DNA of 54,492 nucleotides from an uncultured Clostridia bacterium (GCA_948468225.1 CAOKHH010000008.1:1-54492); one strand, 5' to 3'. Positions 16,256-24,876 are shown, counted from the stretch's first letter. Notes: generated by a model not told the origin, from the letters alone. Program-made: numbers and translations.

Positions 16256-17554
16256 TTATGCTTTTTTGGCTTTTTTGAATTTGGAATTGTCTACTAAAAA
16301 TGCTATTGTTTTATCTACTTTAGTATTTTGTTTTATGTAATTTCTTAATTGCTCATTTCCTTTTATTTCATCTTCGTTTTTACCATATTTTTCTGCCATT
16401 TCTTTTATTTTTTCGTCTATATCAGATTCTTCTACTTCTATATTTTCTGCAATTGCTACTGCATCTAATACTAATCTTTGTTTAACTGTTGTTTCAGCTT
16501 GTGGTTTGTATTCATTTTTAAATTCTTCCATTGTTTTTCCCATCATAGCTAAATATTGATCTAATGTTGCACCTTGATAACTTAATCTGTTTTCTACATC
16601 ATGTATGTTATTTTCTATTTCTGTATCTATCATTCCTGATGGAATATCAATTTCAGTATTTTCTGCAACAGCTTTTATAACTGCATCTTCTGTTTCGTAT
16701 TTTGCTCTTGTTTCATTTTCTTTTTCTAATTTTGATTTTATATCTGCTTTTAATTCTGCCAATGTATCAAATTCACTTACATCTTTTGCAAGTTCATCAT
16801 CTATTGTTGGCATTTCTTTTTTCTTTATTTCATGTAATTTTACTTTAAATGTTGCATCTTTTCCTGCTAATTCTTCTGAAAAATATTTTTCTGGGAATTT
16901 AACATTTACATCTTTTTCTTCATCAATTTTCATTCCTATAATTTGATCTTCAAATCCTGGAATAAAAGTATTGCTTCCTATTGTTAATTCGTGTCCTTCA
17001 GCTTTTCCACCTTCAAATGCTTTACCATCAACAAATCCTTCAAAATCTATTACTGTGATATCTCCACTTTCAACTGGTCTATCTTCTACTGTAACTAATC
17101 TTGCATTTTTCTCTGCCATATGTCCTAATTCATGTTCAACATCTTCGTCAGATACATTATACTCAACTTTTTCTACTTCTATACCTTTATATTTACCAAG
17201 TTTTACCTCTGGTTTTGTTTGAACAATTGCTGTAAATATTAAGTCTTTTCCTTTTTCCATTTGTACTATATCTATTTGTGGTTTACTAACAACCTCTAAA
17301 TTATTTTCTTTCACTTCTTTATCAAATATTTCTGGTACTACTTCATTAAAGGCATCTTCATAAAATATTTCATTTCCATAGTATTTCTCTACAATATTCA
17401 TTGGTGCTTTACCTTTTCTAAATCCTGGTATATTAAAGTATTTAGCATTTTTGTTGTAAACTGTTTTTATTGCATTATCAAAAAGTTCTGCCTCTATGCT
17501 AAATTCTAATTTTACTTCATTTTTTTGTTCTGTTTTTTCAATCTTTAAACTCAT
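16256..17554 (-). CDS. tig: Trigger factor (ribosome-bound chaperone)
   Basis: Ribosome-associated folding chaperone and peptidyl-prolyl isomerase. The 432-residue protein has the N-terminal ribosome-binding domain with the signature FNIPGFRKGKAPMNIVEKYYG near residues 36-55, the FKBP-type domain near 150-240 (VIDFEGFVDGKAFEGGKAEG, IPGFEDQIIGM) and the long helical C-terminal arms (QGATLDQYLAMMGKTMEEFK). First gene of tig-clpP-clpX. It is preceded by a promoter and a structured leader of about 110 bases containing two hairpins. A typical short Lys/Ala tail ends the protein. Confidence 0.97.
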   Translation of the reverse strand: MSLKIEKTEQKNEVKLEFSIEAELFDNAIKTVYNKNAKYFNIPGFRKGKAPMNIVEKYYGNEIFYEDAFNEVVPEIFDKEVKENNLEVVSKPQIDIVQMEKGKDLIFTAIVQTKPEVKLGKYKGIEVEKVEYNVSDEDVEHELGHMAEKNARLVTVEDRPVESGDITVIDFEGFVDGKAFEGGKAEGHELTIGSNTFIPGFEDQIIGMKIDEEKDVNVKFPEKYFSEELAGKDATFKVKLHEIKKKEMPTIDDELAKDVSEFDTLAELKADIKSKLEKENETRAKYETEDAVIKAVAENTEIDIPSGMIDTEIENNIHDVENRLSYQGATLDQYLAMMGKTMEEFKNEYKPQAETTVKQRLVLDAVAIAENIEVEESDIDEKIKEMAEKYGKNEDEIKGNEQLRNYIKQNTKVDKTIAFLVDNSKFKKAKKA

Positions 17555-17601
17555 TTAATTTTCTTCCCTTCTTTAATTTATTGCTAAAAAGCTTTTATTG
17601 T

Positions 17602-17657
17602 GAACCACAACAAGGTTCTGGGGACCTCACCCACAGGCTCTGCCTATGATGGTGGGT
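17602..17657 (-). promoter_or_regulatory. Structured leader of tig
   Basis: Two hairpins in the mRNA sense: ACCCAC...GGC-aga-GCC-t-GTGGGT (17629-17657) and GAACC, loop ttgttgt, GGTTC (17602-17618). High G+C for this genome. It may be a mobile repeat of another type or a leader control element; no known riboswitch was recognised. Confidence 0.5.
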
Positions 17658-17668
17658 CAAGTTATTAT

Positions 17669-17696
17669 ATTATATCACATTATGTATATTTTGCAA
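17669..17696 (-). promoter_or_regulatory. Promoter of tig-clpP-clpX
   Basis: TTGCAA, 16-bp spacer, TATAAT on the minus strand. Confidence 0.7.
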
Positions 17697-17724
17697 CACC
17701 CTTTTACCATTTTAAGTTAAATTT

Positions 17725-17753
17725 TTGCTATTTTTCTAATTTTATTGTATAAT
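17725..17753 (+). promoter_or_regulatory. Promoter (TTGCTA module) of the 65-aa gene
   Basis: TTGCTA, 17-bp spacer beginning TTTT, TATAAT. The same module, with the same spacing, precedes the genes at 18178 and 53903. Confidence 0.8.
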
Positions 17754-17786
17754 TAAATTATTACATTTAGAAAGGAGTTTTTTCTT

Positions 17787-17984
17787 ATGACAGTACAAGA
17801 CATGCGGAATGAGGTAGAAAGACTTCACGAGGCAATTGCGAAAAAGAGTGCACATATATATTCACTCTGCATGCACTCCTCTTCGAGGGACCACAAGGCT
17901 GAATTAGAAAAGCTTATGGCAGAGCGAGCGGATTTAAGCGAAGAACTTGCGTGCCTTCAATCCAACATTTCTTCTCATCTCTAA
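17787..17984 (+). CDS. Small coiled-coil protein, higher-GC unit
   Basis: Unknown 65-residue protein, almost entirely helical, with heptad-like spacing (VQDMRNEVERLHEAIAKK, then KAELEKLMAERADLSEEL), so it probably forms a coiled coil. No signal or membrane segment. Ribosome site AAAGGAG eight bases before ATG. It has its own promoter and terminator. Codon choice (GCG, GAG, CTT, one in-frame CGG arginine in DMRNE) differs from the AT-rich core. A second unit of the same design follows directly at 18178, with a similar promoter and another short helical protein, so the two may be distant duplicates. Confidence 0.7.
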   Translation: MTVQDMRNEVERLHEAIAKKSAHIYSLCMHSSSRDHKAELEKLMAERADLSEELACLQSNISSHL

Positions 17985-18006
17985 CTGCATTGTGCATTCC
18001 TCACGA

Positions 18007-18054
18007 AAGCAAGAAGCTTAGATTTTTACTTAAATCTGAGCTTTTTGCTTTTAT
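18007..18054 (+). terminator. Terminator of the 65-aa gene
   Basis: AAGCTTAGATTT, loop, AAATCTGAGCTT, then TTTGCTTTT on the plus strand. Confidence 0.75.
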
Positions 18055-18116
18055 GATTAAATTTAATCATAAAATAGAACAAGAAGAAAATACTCTTGCC
18101 ATTTTTTAATCAAACT

Positions 18117-18145
18117 TTGCTATTTTCTAGAATTTATTATATAAT
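18117..18145 (+). promoter_or_regulatory. Promoter (TTGCTA module) of the 76-aa gene
   Basis: TTGCTA, 17-bp spacer beginning TTTT, TATAAT; near copy of the promoter at 17725, including the following AATT..AATTAT stretch. Confidence 0.8.
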
Positions 18146-18177
18146 TCAATTATCAAATTTGAAAGGATGTGTTTTTA

Positions 18178-18408
18178 GTGAATGAAGCAACACGGAAGCA
18201 TATTGAAAATCTCGAGAGAGCAAAAGAAAACATCAAGCAACTAATGGAAGAAGCTCACTCGCGATTATATCATGATAATCTATTTAACCTTCCGGGGTTA
18301 GCTATCTACTCAGGGGATTTTCCTATGTATGAATTGCGAAGGAAATTCCTCAATCAACAACTTTGTGACATTCAGGCTCAAATCGATAAATTGAAGAGCA
18401 CTGAGTAA
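18178..18408 (+). CDS. Small helical protein, higher-GC unit
   Basis: Unknown 76-residue protein. Start placed at GTG 18178, ten bases after GAAAGGA; an upstream GTG three codons earlier is possible but too close to that site. The N-terminal half is helical and charged (RKHIENLERAKENIKQLMEE), the middle has NLPGLAIYSGDFPMYEL, and the end is again helical (QLCDIQAQIDKLKS). No cysteine cluster, signal or membrane segment apart from one Cys. One in-frame CGG is read as arginine (ATRKH). Free-standing unit with its own promoter and terminator, paired with the 65-residue gene upstream. Confidence 0.68.
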   Translation: MNEATRKHIENLERAKENIKQLMEEAHSRLYHDNLFNLPGLAIYSGDFPMYELRRKFLNQQLCDIQAQIDKLKSTE

Positions 18409-18425
18409 ACCTCGTCACACATCCC

Positions 18426-18475
18426 TTAGCAAACAAACATCAGATTTTGAATTAAATCTGGTGTTTTGTTTTGCA
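18426..18475 (+). terminator. Terminator of the 76-aa gene
   Basis: CAAACATCAGATTT, loop, AAATCTGGTGTTTTG, then TTTTGC on the plus strand. Confidence 0.75.
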
Positions 18476-18536
18476 ACTGAATTTTGTATAAATTGATTTA
18501 TTTTGATTAAAATAAGCACTAGGGAGAGTTTTTACT

Positions 18537-19196
18537 ATGAATCAAATTTTATTTTCAAAATTTAATCAAGAAATAGAAAGAGAAGAAAATAAGAAAAAAA
18601 AGAAAATTCTTATTTTTTTTAAATATCAATTCACAATATCTATCTTAATTATTATAGCTTGCTCCGCATATTATTTATATAACTTATATACTACAAAGAA
18701 AAAAGAAAGTCTATCTAGGCAATTGCTTTCTAATTATAACATTAACTTACTTTATTCTAGCAATTCTAACTATGAAACAAATGTCGTTGAAACTCAGGAT
18801 GAAGAGCCTTTTATTATTGGGCTAATTGAAATTAAAAAGTTGAAAATTATATATCCTATTTTATCTGATGTAAGTGATGATTTACTGAAAATTGCAGCTT
18901 GTCGTTTTTATGGTCCAATGCCTAATGAAATAGGAAACCTTTGTATTGCAGCACATAATTATCACGATTATCGTTTCTTTAGCAGAATCAATTTATTAGA
19001 AACGGAGGATTTAATAACCATTTATGATGCATCTGGCAATCCTTTAGAATACAAAGTAACAAAAAAATACACCATTGATGCCTATGACAATAGTTGTATA
19101 AATCAAGACACCAATGGTGAAAAACAAATAACACTTCTTACTTGTAATAATGTAGCTGGTTCTAGAACAGTTGTTAAAGCAACTGCTATAAGTTAA
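18537..19196 (+). CDS. Sortase family transpeptidase
   Basis: Cell-surface cysteine transpeptidase, 219 residues. One N-terminal membrane helix (FTISILIIIACSAYYLY, about residues 36-54) after a Lys-rich cytoplasmic stretch. The catalytic triad is visible: histidine in IAAHNYHDYRFF, cysteine in ITLLTCNN and arginine in GSRTVVKA. The first strands IGLIEIKKLKIIYPIL fit Class D/E-type sortases. Such enzymes attach surface proteins to peptidoglycan or build pili, but no LPxTG substrate lies in the window. AT-rich host codon use with no CGG. It converges with rqcP, the stop codons overlapping by four bases. Confidence 0.88.
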   Translation: MNQILFSKFNQEIEREENKKKKKILIFFKYQFTISILIIIACSAYYLYNLYTTKKKESLSRQLLSNYNINLLYSSNSNYETNVVETQDEEPFIIGLIEIKKLKIIYPILSDVSDDLLKIAACRFYGPMPNEIGNLCIAAHNYHDYRFFSRINLLETEDLITIYDASGNPLEYKVTKKYTIDAYDNSCINQDTNGEKQITLLTCNNVAGSRTVVKATAIS

Positions 19197-19429
19197 AGTA
19201 TTTTTATCATTTCTTCTATATTTTTTCCAGCAACCTTTGGAATATTTATTATTTCAAAGGTTGATATTTTATCTCCAAATTGAATTTGAACTTTATCTCC
19301 TATTTTAACTTCATAACTTGGTTTTACAACCTTTCCATTAACCATAACACGACCTGCATCTGCAACATCATTTGCAACTGTCCTTCTTTTTATAACTCTA
19401 CTTACTTTTAAAAATTTATCAAGCCTCAT
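19193..19429 (-). CDS. rqcP: S4-domain RNA-binding protein RqcP
   Basis: Small S4-domain protein of the RqcP (YabO/Hsp15-like) family, a ribosome quality-control factor that works with RqcH in Ala-tailing of stalled 50S subunits. The 78-residue protein starts MRLDKFLKVSRVIKRRTVAN, then AGRVMVNGKVVKPSYEVKIG, the canonical S4 pattern. The start at 19429 has AAAGGA seven bases upstream; an in-frame earlier ATG (19462) would give an unlikely extension. It is interesting in context, because stalled or frameshifting ribosomes at CGG codons would be clients of this pathway, but that link is speculation. Confidence 0.9.
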   Translation of the reverse strand: MRLDKFLKVSRVIKRRTVANDVADAGRVMVNGKVVKPSYEVKIGDKVQIQFGDKISTFEIINIPKVAGKNIEEMIKIL

Positions 19430-19452
19430 AAAAATTCCTTTCATAATAATTA

Positions 19453-19476
19453 GGACGTGCAATGCACGCCCCTACG
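19453..19476. repeat. Palindromic repeat, half of an inverted pair
   Basis: GGACGTGCAATGCACGCCCC then TACGG. With the copy at 19497 it forms two elements with their CTACA ends facing each other. Confidence 0.75.
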
Positions 19477-19496
19477 GTATAAAACATATTATTTAT

Positions 19497-19521
19497 TGTA
19501 GGGGCGACCATTGGTCGTCCG
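19497..19521. repeat. Palindromic repeat, opposite orientation
   Basis: TGTAGGGGCGACC, then ATTGGTCGTCCG. Identical arms occur at 37978 and, inverted, at 26590. Confidence 0.8.
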
Positions 19522-19537
19522 TATATACAATATTTTC

Positions 19538-20272
19538 CTAAAAACTTAACCCATATAATTTCATTAAGTAACTATTTAAATCAAAAGCCTCTTGTCTTAC
19601 AGGATTTCCATAATTTACTCCAAAAGTGTCTACTGTCATTTTCGTTATTACTGGGTATTGTGATATATCTAGTTCCTCACTTGTAGTTGTACTACTTTCT
19701 TCTTTTTCTTGAATAGCTTCTACTTTTGCTACTTTATCTATAATTTCCATTCCATTATCAAGAACTTTTCCAAATGCAGCATAATTTCCATTTAAATTTG
19801 TATTATCATCTAGCATTATAAAGAATTGTGAAAATGCTGAGTTATATCCTTCTTTTGTTAATCCAAGATTGCTATAATCTGTTCTTGCCATTGATATAAC
19901 TCCTCTAGAATGTCTTAATGTATTCTTTTTATAGCCATTTTCTAAGAATTCTCCTTGTATTGTTTCTTCAGTTTCTCCTCTTCCTGTTCCTTCTTTATCT
20001 CCACCTTGTACCATAAATCCTTCTACTGCTCTATGAAATGTTAATCCATCATAATAATGATTTTCTATCAAATTTATAAAATTAGCCACTGTATTTGGTG
20101 CCATATCTGGGTACAATTCTATTTTTACTTCTCCAAAATCTTTTATTTCCATTGTTACTATTGGATTTTTTATAGTTTTTGTTGCATGTACGACATTACT
20201 TGCTATTGTATAACCTATTAAAGCTAAAATAATTACCATTACTATTATTAAACCTATGTTCTTCTTATTCAT
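19538..20272 (-). CDS. Membrane-anchored cyclophilin-type peptidyl-prolyl isomerase
   Basis: A 244-residue protein with one N-terminal membrane helix (IGLIIVMVIILALIGYTIA, residues 6-24) and an extracytoplasmic cyclophilin domain. Signature segments: VKIELYPDMAPNTVANFINL, LTFHRAVEGFMVQGGD with the active-site FHR and QGGD, GVISMARTDYSN, FSQFFIMLDDNTNLNGNYA and FGKVLDNGMEIIDK. The family catalyses proline cis/trans isomerisation in secreted proteins. A stretch of Ser/Thr/Glu follows GKV...VEAIQ, an extra loop. The start has an AAAGGAGAGAATTTTT site. Ordinary host codon use. Between disA and rqcP, separated from each by repeats. Confidence 0.93.
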   Translation of the reverse strand: MNKKNIGLIIVMVIILALIGYTIASNVVHATKTIKNPIVTMEIKDFGEVKIELYPDMAPNTVANFINLIENHYYDGLTFHRAVEGFMVQGGDKEGTGRGETEETIQGEFLENGYKKNTLRHSRGVISMARTDYSNLGLTKEGYNSAFSQFFIMLDDNTNLNGNYAAFGKVLDNGMEIIDKVAKVEAIQEKEESSTTTSEELDISQYPVITKMTVDTFGVNYGNPVRQEAFDLNSYLMKLYGLSF

Positions 20273-20319
20273 AAAAATTCTCTCCTTTGTAAAATGCTTA
20301 TTGTCACCGTATTTTATTT

Positions 20320-20346
20320 GGGTCGTCGGGGACGCCGACCCCTACA
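20320..20346. repeat. Palindromic repeat (GGTCGTCGGGGAC subfamily)
   Basis: GGGTCGTCGGGGACGCCGAC then CCCTACA. The best-preserved copy of this subfamily. Confidence 0.85.
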
Positions 20347-20378
20347 GTATATAATATAAATTTCCTTTATATTATATA

Positions 20379-21497
20379 TTATAACATTAAATTGTCAAAT
20401 ATAAATTGTTCTTGCATTCTTTTTAAAGATTGCTTTATTGTTCTTGCTCTTACCTCTCCAATCCCTTCTACATCATCTAACTTATCAATATCAGCTGCTA
20501 AAATATGTTGGAAAGATTTAAAAGATTTTACTAGATTTATTACTATATTATTTGGCATTCTTGGTATTTTATTTAATATTCTATAACCTTTTGGATATAC
20601 TGCCACATCCTCATAACTATCAAATATTTCATAACCTAATAATTTTGCAATTTCTGATGCTTCTAAAAATTCATCTCTATGTGTATTTGTAATAGCCTCC
20701 ATTACTTTTTCAGGTGGTCTCTTTTTGCCTGGAGCAATATAATCTTTTATCATTAACAACTCTTCTTGTTCTAATCCCCCAACAAGTTCTTCTAACTGCA
20801 TTTTTATAAGCAGACCATCTTCACCAAGTTCATATATAAATTTCTTTATTTTATCTGCAATTTTCATAACCATTTCTATTCTTTGAATACAAGTGATTAC
20901 ATTATCTAGCGTTACAATATCATTAAATTCATATTCATTTAACATTCCCATTTTTGTATCTAATACTTTTTTATATCTTTCAAGTGTTTGAACAGCTTGA
21001 TTTGCTTCTGTTATTATTTTAGATGTTTCATCCATTGTATATCTAAAATTTCCTTGAAATACCGTAATTATACTTCTTCTTTGAGATATACTTATAACTA
21101 TTTCTCCTGTTTGTTTTGCGGTACGTTCTGCAGTTCTATGTCTTGTTCCAGTTTCTTTTGTTGGAATATTTGGCGATGGTATTATTTGAGCATTTGCATA
21201 TAATATTTTTTTTAAATCTTTACTTAAAACTATCGCTCCATCCATTTTTGCAAGTTCATATAACCTTGATGGTGTATATTCTTCGTTAATGAAAAATCCC
21301 CCATCAACTAAGTCTAATACTTCTTTTGAATCTCCGATTACTATTAGTGCTCCTGTTTTTGATTTCAAAATATTATCCAAACCTTTTCTTATATCTGTTC
21401 CAGGTGCAATCAATTTTAAAATTTCTATTAAAGTATCATCTTTATTTACATTTTCTGCCACAAAATTCCCTACTTTCATAAAATCAATTATCTTCAA
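20379..21497 (-). CDS. disA: DNA integrity scanning diadenylate cyclase DisA
   Basis: Makes cyclic di-AMP and pauses in response to branched DNA. The 372-residue protein has the DAC domain with KMDGAIVLSKDLKKI near residue 80 (DGA motif) and GTRHRTAERTAKQTG near 117 (RHR motif), a helical spine, and a C-terminal helix-hairpin-helix DNA-binding region (DDVEGIGEVRARTIKQSLKR). It overlaps the radA stop by four bases in the usual radA-disA order, so the two are translationally coupled. If RadA really needs two frame shifts to reach its stop, then DisA translation by coupling would depend on that as well. Length and motifs are normal. Confidence 0.96.
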   Translation of the reverse strand: MKIIDFMKVGNFVAENVNKDDTLIEILKLIAPGTDIRKGLDNILKSKTGALIVIGDSKEVLDLVDGGFFINEEYTPSRLYELAKMDGAIVLSKDLKKILYANAQIIPSPNIPTKETGTRHRTAERTAKQTGEIVISISQRRSIITVFQGNFRYTMDETSKIITEANQAVQTLERYKKVLDTKMGMLNEYEFNDIVTLDNVITCIQRIEMVMKIADKIKKFIYELGEDGLLIKMQLEELVGGLEQEELLMIKDYIAPGKKRPPEKVMEAITNTHRDEFLEASEIAKLLGYEIFDSYEDVAVYPKGYRILNKIPRMPNNIVINLVKSFKSFQHILAADIDKLDDVEGIGEVRARTIKQSLKRMQEQFIFDNLML

Positions 21498-22854
21498 ACT
21501 AATCCTAAGTGTTTCATTGCTTCTCGTATATTTTTCACACCTATTATATCTAATTTATAATTATCTTTCAATAGTTTTTTGTTACTTTCTGGAATTATGC
21601 AAACTTTAAATCCAAGTTTTTCAGATTCTTTTAATCTTTTTTCTATTAGATTAACAGCTCTCACCTCTCCCGTTAGCCCAACTTCACCTATCGCTACTAC
21701 ATCTTTTGGAATACTAACATTTTTAAAACTAGATGCTGTTGCAAGCACTATTCCTAAGTCTAGTGCAGGTTCGTTTACTTTTATTCCACCAACTAAATTT
21801 AAATACACGTCTTGATTTCCTAACATTAGTCCACTTCTCTTTTCTAAAACTGCCACTAATAAAGTTAATCTATTATAATCTATTCCATTAGCATTTCTTC
21901 TAGGTATTCCAAACACACTTTGAGATGTTAAAGCTTGCAATTCTATAAGTAAAGGCCTTGTTCCCTCCATACTCGCAACTATAATAGAACCTGATATTTT
22001 TTCTTCTCTATCAGATATTAGTATTGATGATGGATTTTTAATTTCAACCATTCCTTCATTTTGCATCTCAAACATTCCTATTTCGTTTGTAGAACCAAAT
22101 CTATTTTTTACTCCTCTTAATATTCTATATGAAAAATACCTTTCTCCTTCTAAGTAAAGCACTGTATCTACCATATGTTCTAATACTCTAGGTCCTGCTA
22201 TATTTCCATCTTTAGTAACATGCCCTATTATAATTGTTGTAATATTGGCTTGTTTACAAATTTTCATTACTCTTGCTGTTATCTCTCTTACTTGGCTAAC
22301 GCTTCCAGCAGCACTTGTAACATCTTCTGAATACATTGTTTGAATCGAATCTATTATAACTAGTTTTGGATTTATATTATTTATTGCATTTTCTATAATA
22401 TCAATATTTGTCTCTCCTAAAAAAAGTAAACTGTCATTATTTATTCCTAGTCTATCTGCTCTAATTTTTATTTGTTCTGCAGACTCTTCTCCTGATATAT
22501 ATAAAACTCTTCCATCTGCTTTTAATTTATCACATATTTGCAGTATTAGAGTAGATTTTCCGTATTCCTGGCTCTCCACCGAAGTAGTACTAATGATCCT
22601 GTTACAAATCCTCCCCCAAGAACTCTATCTAATTCTTCAAAATTAGTTTTCATTCTTGTAGTTTCTTTTTTTTCTACATCTTTTAAAAGAGTAGGTGTAA
22701 CATTTCTTATTGGTGCAGATTTTGAATCTGTGCTCTTTACTACTTTTTCTTCAACAAATGTGCTCCAAGAATTACAACTTGGACATTTACCTAGCCATTT
22801 TGCAGATTCATAACCACATTCATTACATACAAATACTGTTTTTACTTTCGCCAT
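21494..22854 (-). CDS. radA: DNA repair ATPase RadA, two +1 shifts in Walker A
   Basis: RecA-like branch-migration helicase. From MAKVKTVFVCNECGYES (zinc finger CxxC...CPSC) frame 0 runs to TGSLVLL at codon 91, then an in-frame CGG. Skipping its C gives GGT GGA GAG CCA GGA ATA; the next codon in the new frame is again CGG, and skipping that C gives GGA AAA TCT ACT. The joint reading is GSLVLLGGEPGIGKSTLILQ, a perfect RadA Walker A loop. Everything after is intact: ISGEESAEQIKIRADRLGI, DSIQTMYSEDV, the KNRFGS motif and the Lon-like C-terminal domain. Without shifts the product would be about 102 residues. A MAKVKT start is supported by GGAGGCAATAT. Two independent random indels in nine codons of a conserved gene are unlikely, so recoding is favoured. 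Confidence 0.9.
22560..22562 (-). other. Candidate +1 recoding site 2 in radA (CGG)
   Basis: In the frame set by the first shift: GGA ATA CGG AAA; dropping C gives GGA ATA GGA AAA = GIGK, the Walker A glycine and lysine. Confidence 0.75.
22579..22581 (-). other. Candidate +1 recoding site 1 in radA (CGG, codon 92)
   Basis: CTA CTT CGG TGG in frame 0; dropping C gives CTA CTT GGT GGA = LLGG. The CTT C context also resembles the slippery CUU of the prfB frameshift, although the other sites do not share it. Confidence 0.75.
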
Positions 22855-22893
22855 ATTGCCTCCAAACAATTATTTTTATATATAAATAATATT

Positions 22894-22946
22894 GGACACA
22901 GTTGTGTCACATATAACAGGTATTCCCACAAGCGGTACCCCTACAT
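22894..22946. repeat. Long palindromic repeat, GGGCACAG/AAGTGGTATTC subfamily
   Basis: GGACACAGTTGTGTCAC, then GGTATTCCCACAAGCGGTAC with CCCTACA. Related to the copies at 28203 and 37910. Its TGTAGGG end supplies the TAG stop of the GH15 gene. Confidence 0.75.
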
Positions 22947-24818
22947 ATATAATTTTTTTAACACAATTACAAATAGCGCATGTGCCCAACCTAATCCAAT
23001 TACCCAAGCGGGACTCATAGTTTGATTGTTTATTTGCTCCGCTATAAATCCCATTTCAGTTGCAGAATTTACTACATAATTAAAACATTCCTTTGCCTTT
23101 TTCTTATCTCCCGCTTCTATATAATAATTTGCAAGCCAAAGATTTGCTATTGTCCAAGGGTTTCCTCCCATATAGTTATCGTTTTCATATCTTAAATACC
23201 CACCTGTATATGTTCTTAATGTCATATTTATTCTCTCGATTGTATTTAACACTTTTTTCTCCTTAGGCTCAAACACTTTAAATGGCGTTACTGTACCTAA
23301 TAAACTTATATCTATCTTTCCATCTTTATTTCTTATTAGTGTTTTTTTGTCATTATCATAAAAATTCTTTAATATGTAACCTTTTAATTCTCTTAGTAGT
23401 TTTTCTATTTCTATCGTTCTTTTTTCTATTTGCTCCAATTTTATTCTATTTTCTTTATATTCTGGCTTAATTATTTCGTATATTTTTATAAAAGCTTCAA
23501 ATGCTGCAAATATTGTTGCTAATGAATATGTATGTACTCCTTCGTTTTCTTCCCATAAATCGTAACTTAAATAATCCTCGTCAATTCCTTCCAGCACATT
23601 ATTTACATATTTTTCTAAGTAATGAACTGCCTTTTCACACATCTTTAAATTATCTTTTAAAAATTTAACCTCTTCTGTTTTTAAATAATGATTATACACT
23701 CCATATACAACAGCTGCAGTTTCATCTATTTGGTAACCCCAACAAGGCGCTAATGTTCCATCAGTGTAAAAACGCTGTTCCCATCTACCACTTTTGCTTT
23801 GTGTATTTTTACAAAAACTTTTATAAAACTTCTCAGTTTCTTTTTTCATATTTAGTAAATCCATTGCTTCTGTTATAAATATTGCATCTCTTGGCCAACA
23901 ATATGAATATCTACCACAATTTGTTCTATCTTCATCAACTTCAACTGCTGCGGATATTCCTCCTGTTTGATTATTTGTCAATAATGCATATAATAGAATA
24001 GTTCTTTTATATATTCTTTGTATTTTAATATTTTTTTCTGTTATAGGTAAATCTAATTTTAATCCATCATGATCTTTTACATATTTTCTCCAGAATCTTC
24101 TTGCTTGTTCTTCTTCCTTCTCTAAGTCTAATTTCTTTATTCTTGATGTATTAGTTGAAATCAAAGATTTATTTTTTGCATCTTCTATATAAATAAATAA
24201 ATCAATTTCTTTTTCTTCTCCTGGTTTTAGTGTTCCCAAATTATAACTAATACTTGAGTCTTGTGACATTCCAATATAATCTTTTCCGCAAACTACACCA
24301 TCTTGTATGTTTGCATCTGAATTATTTATTTGTGTAGTTGATATCGCATTTTTAGAAAAAACTGCCAATGTATAATCATGCATATATTGCAATAATAAGT
24401 TATCTTTCTTGTAACCACTTACTTGATTATTATTATCTGTTAATAGCTTAGAATGAACTAAAAAGTTTAAATCTAAATTTATTGTATTTTCATTTTTGAA
24501 TCTATATCTCTTTATTAAAACATTCTCTTTTACCGCACAGAAATCTGTTTGCATTAGTCTTAATCTAAAATATGTATTAAAAATTTCTGTTTTTAATATA
24601 TTTGTATCTTCTACATAATATTGACTATATAAATTATTTACATCTTTATGCGTATATATGATGTTTGAATCATTTACTTTTATACCCACATTAAAAAAAT
24701 TTATAAATTGTTTATAGTCTATTGTAGGATAATATAGTCTTAATAACTCCCCATTTTTTGAGTAACTAGCACTTATTGTTCCATTTCCTATTACTGCATC
24801 ATTAAAATATTTATTCAT
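22941..24818 (-). CDS. GH15 glucoamylase-like glycoside hydrolase
   Basis: A 625-residue cytoplasmic-type (no signal peptide) glycoside hydrolase family 15 protein, which releases glucose from alpha-glucan ends or cleaves oligosaccharides. N-terminal residues 1-260 form the beta-sandwich domain; the catalytic (alpha/alpha)6 barrel follows with RYSYCWPRDAIFITEAMDLL near 300, GYQIDETAAVVYGVYNHY near 365, the general acid region DLWEENEGVHTYSLAT near 420, and the second acidic residue in GFIAEQINNQTMSPAW near 600. The start has AAAGGAGAAATATATAT. It may break down storage glycogen or imported malto-oligosaccharides. The stop codon lies inside a repeat element. Host-like AT-rich codons. Confidence 0.9.
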   Translation of the reverse strand: MNKYFNDAVIGNGTISASYSKNGELLRLYYPTIDYKQFINFFNVGIKVNDSNIIYTHKDVNNLYSQYYVEDTNILKTEIFNTYFRLRLMQTDFCAVKENVLIKRYRFKNENTINLDLNFLVHSKLLTDNNNQVSGYKKDNLLLQYMHDYTLAVFSKNAISTTQINNSDANIQDGVVCGKDYIGMSQDSSISYNLGTLKPGEEKEIDLFIYIEDAKNKSLISTNTSRIKKLDLEKEEEQARRFWRKYVKDHDGLKLDLPITEKNIKIQRIYKRTILLYALLTNNQTGGISAAVEVDEDRTNCGRYSYCWPRDAIFITEAMDLLNMKKETEKFYKSFCKNTQSKSGRWEQRFYTDGTLAPCWGYQIDETAAVVYGVYNHYLKTEEVKFLKDNLKMCEKAVHYLEKYVNNVLEGIDEDYLSYDLWEENEGVHTYSLATIFAAFEAFIKIYEIIKPEYKENRIKLEQIEKRTIEIEKLLRELKGYILKNFYDNDKKTLIRNKDGKIDISLLGTVTPFKVFEPKEKKVLNTIERINMTLRTYTGGYLRYENDNYMGGNPWTIANLWLANYYIEAGDKKKAKECFNYVVNSATEMGFIAEQINNQTMSPAWVIGLGWAHALFVIVLKKLYM

Positions 24819-24843
24819 ATATATATTTCTCCTTTGTTTTATT

Positions 24844-24871
24844 ACGGAACGACGTTGGTCTCGTTCCCTAC
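24844..24871. repeat. Palindromic repeat (CGGAACGACG subfamily)
   Basis: CGGAACGACGTTGGTCTCGT then TCCCTACA; sister of the copy at 12904. Confidence 0.78.
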
Positions 24872-24876
24872 AATAT

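Noticed and set aside
22579..22581. Simple prfB-like slippery CUU explains the shifts
   Set aside because: Only one site has CTT before CGG; the others have GAT, GCT, GTT, ATA and TGT, which are not slippery as a group. The shared feature is CGG.
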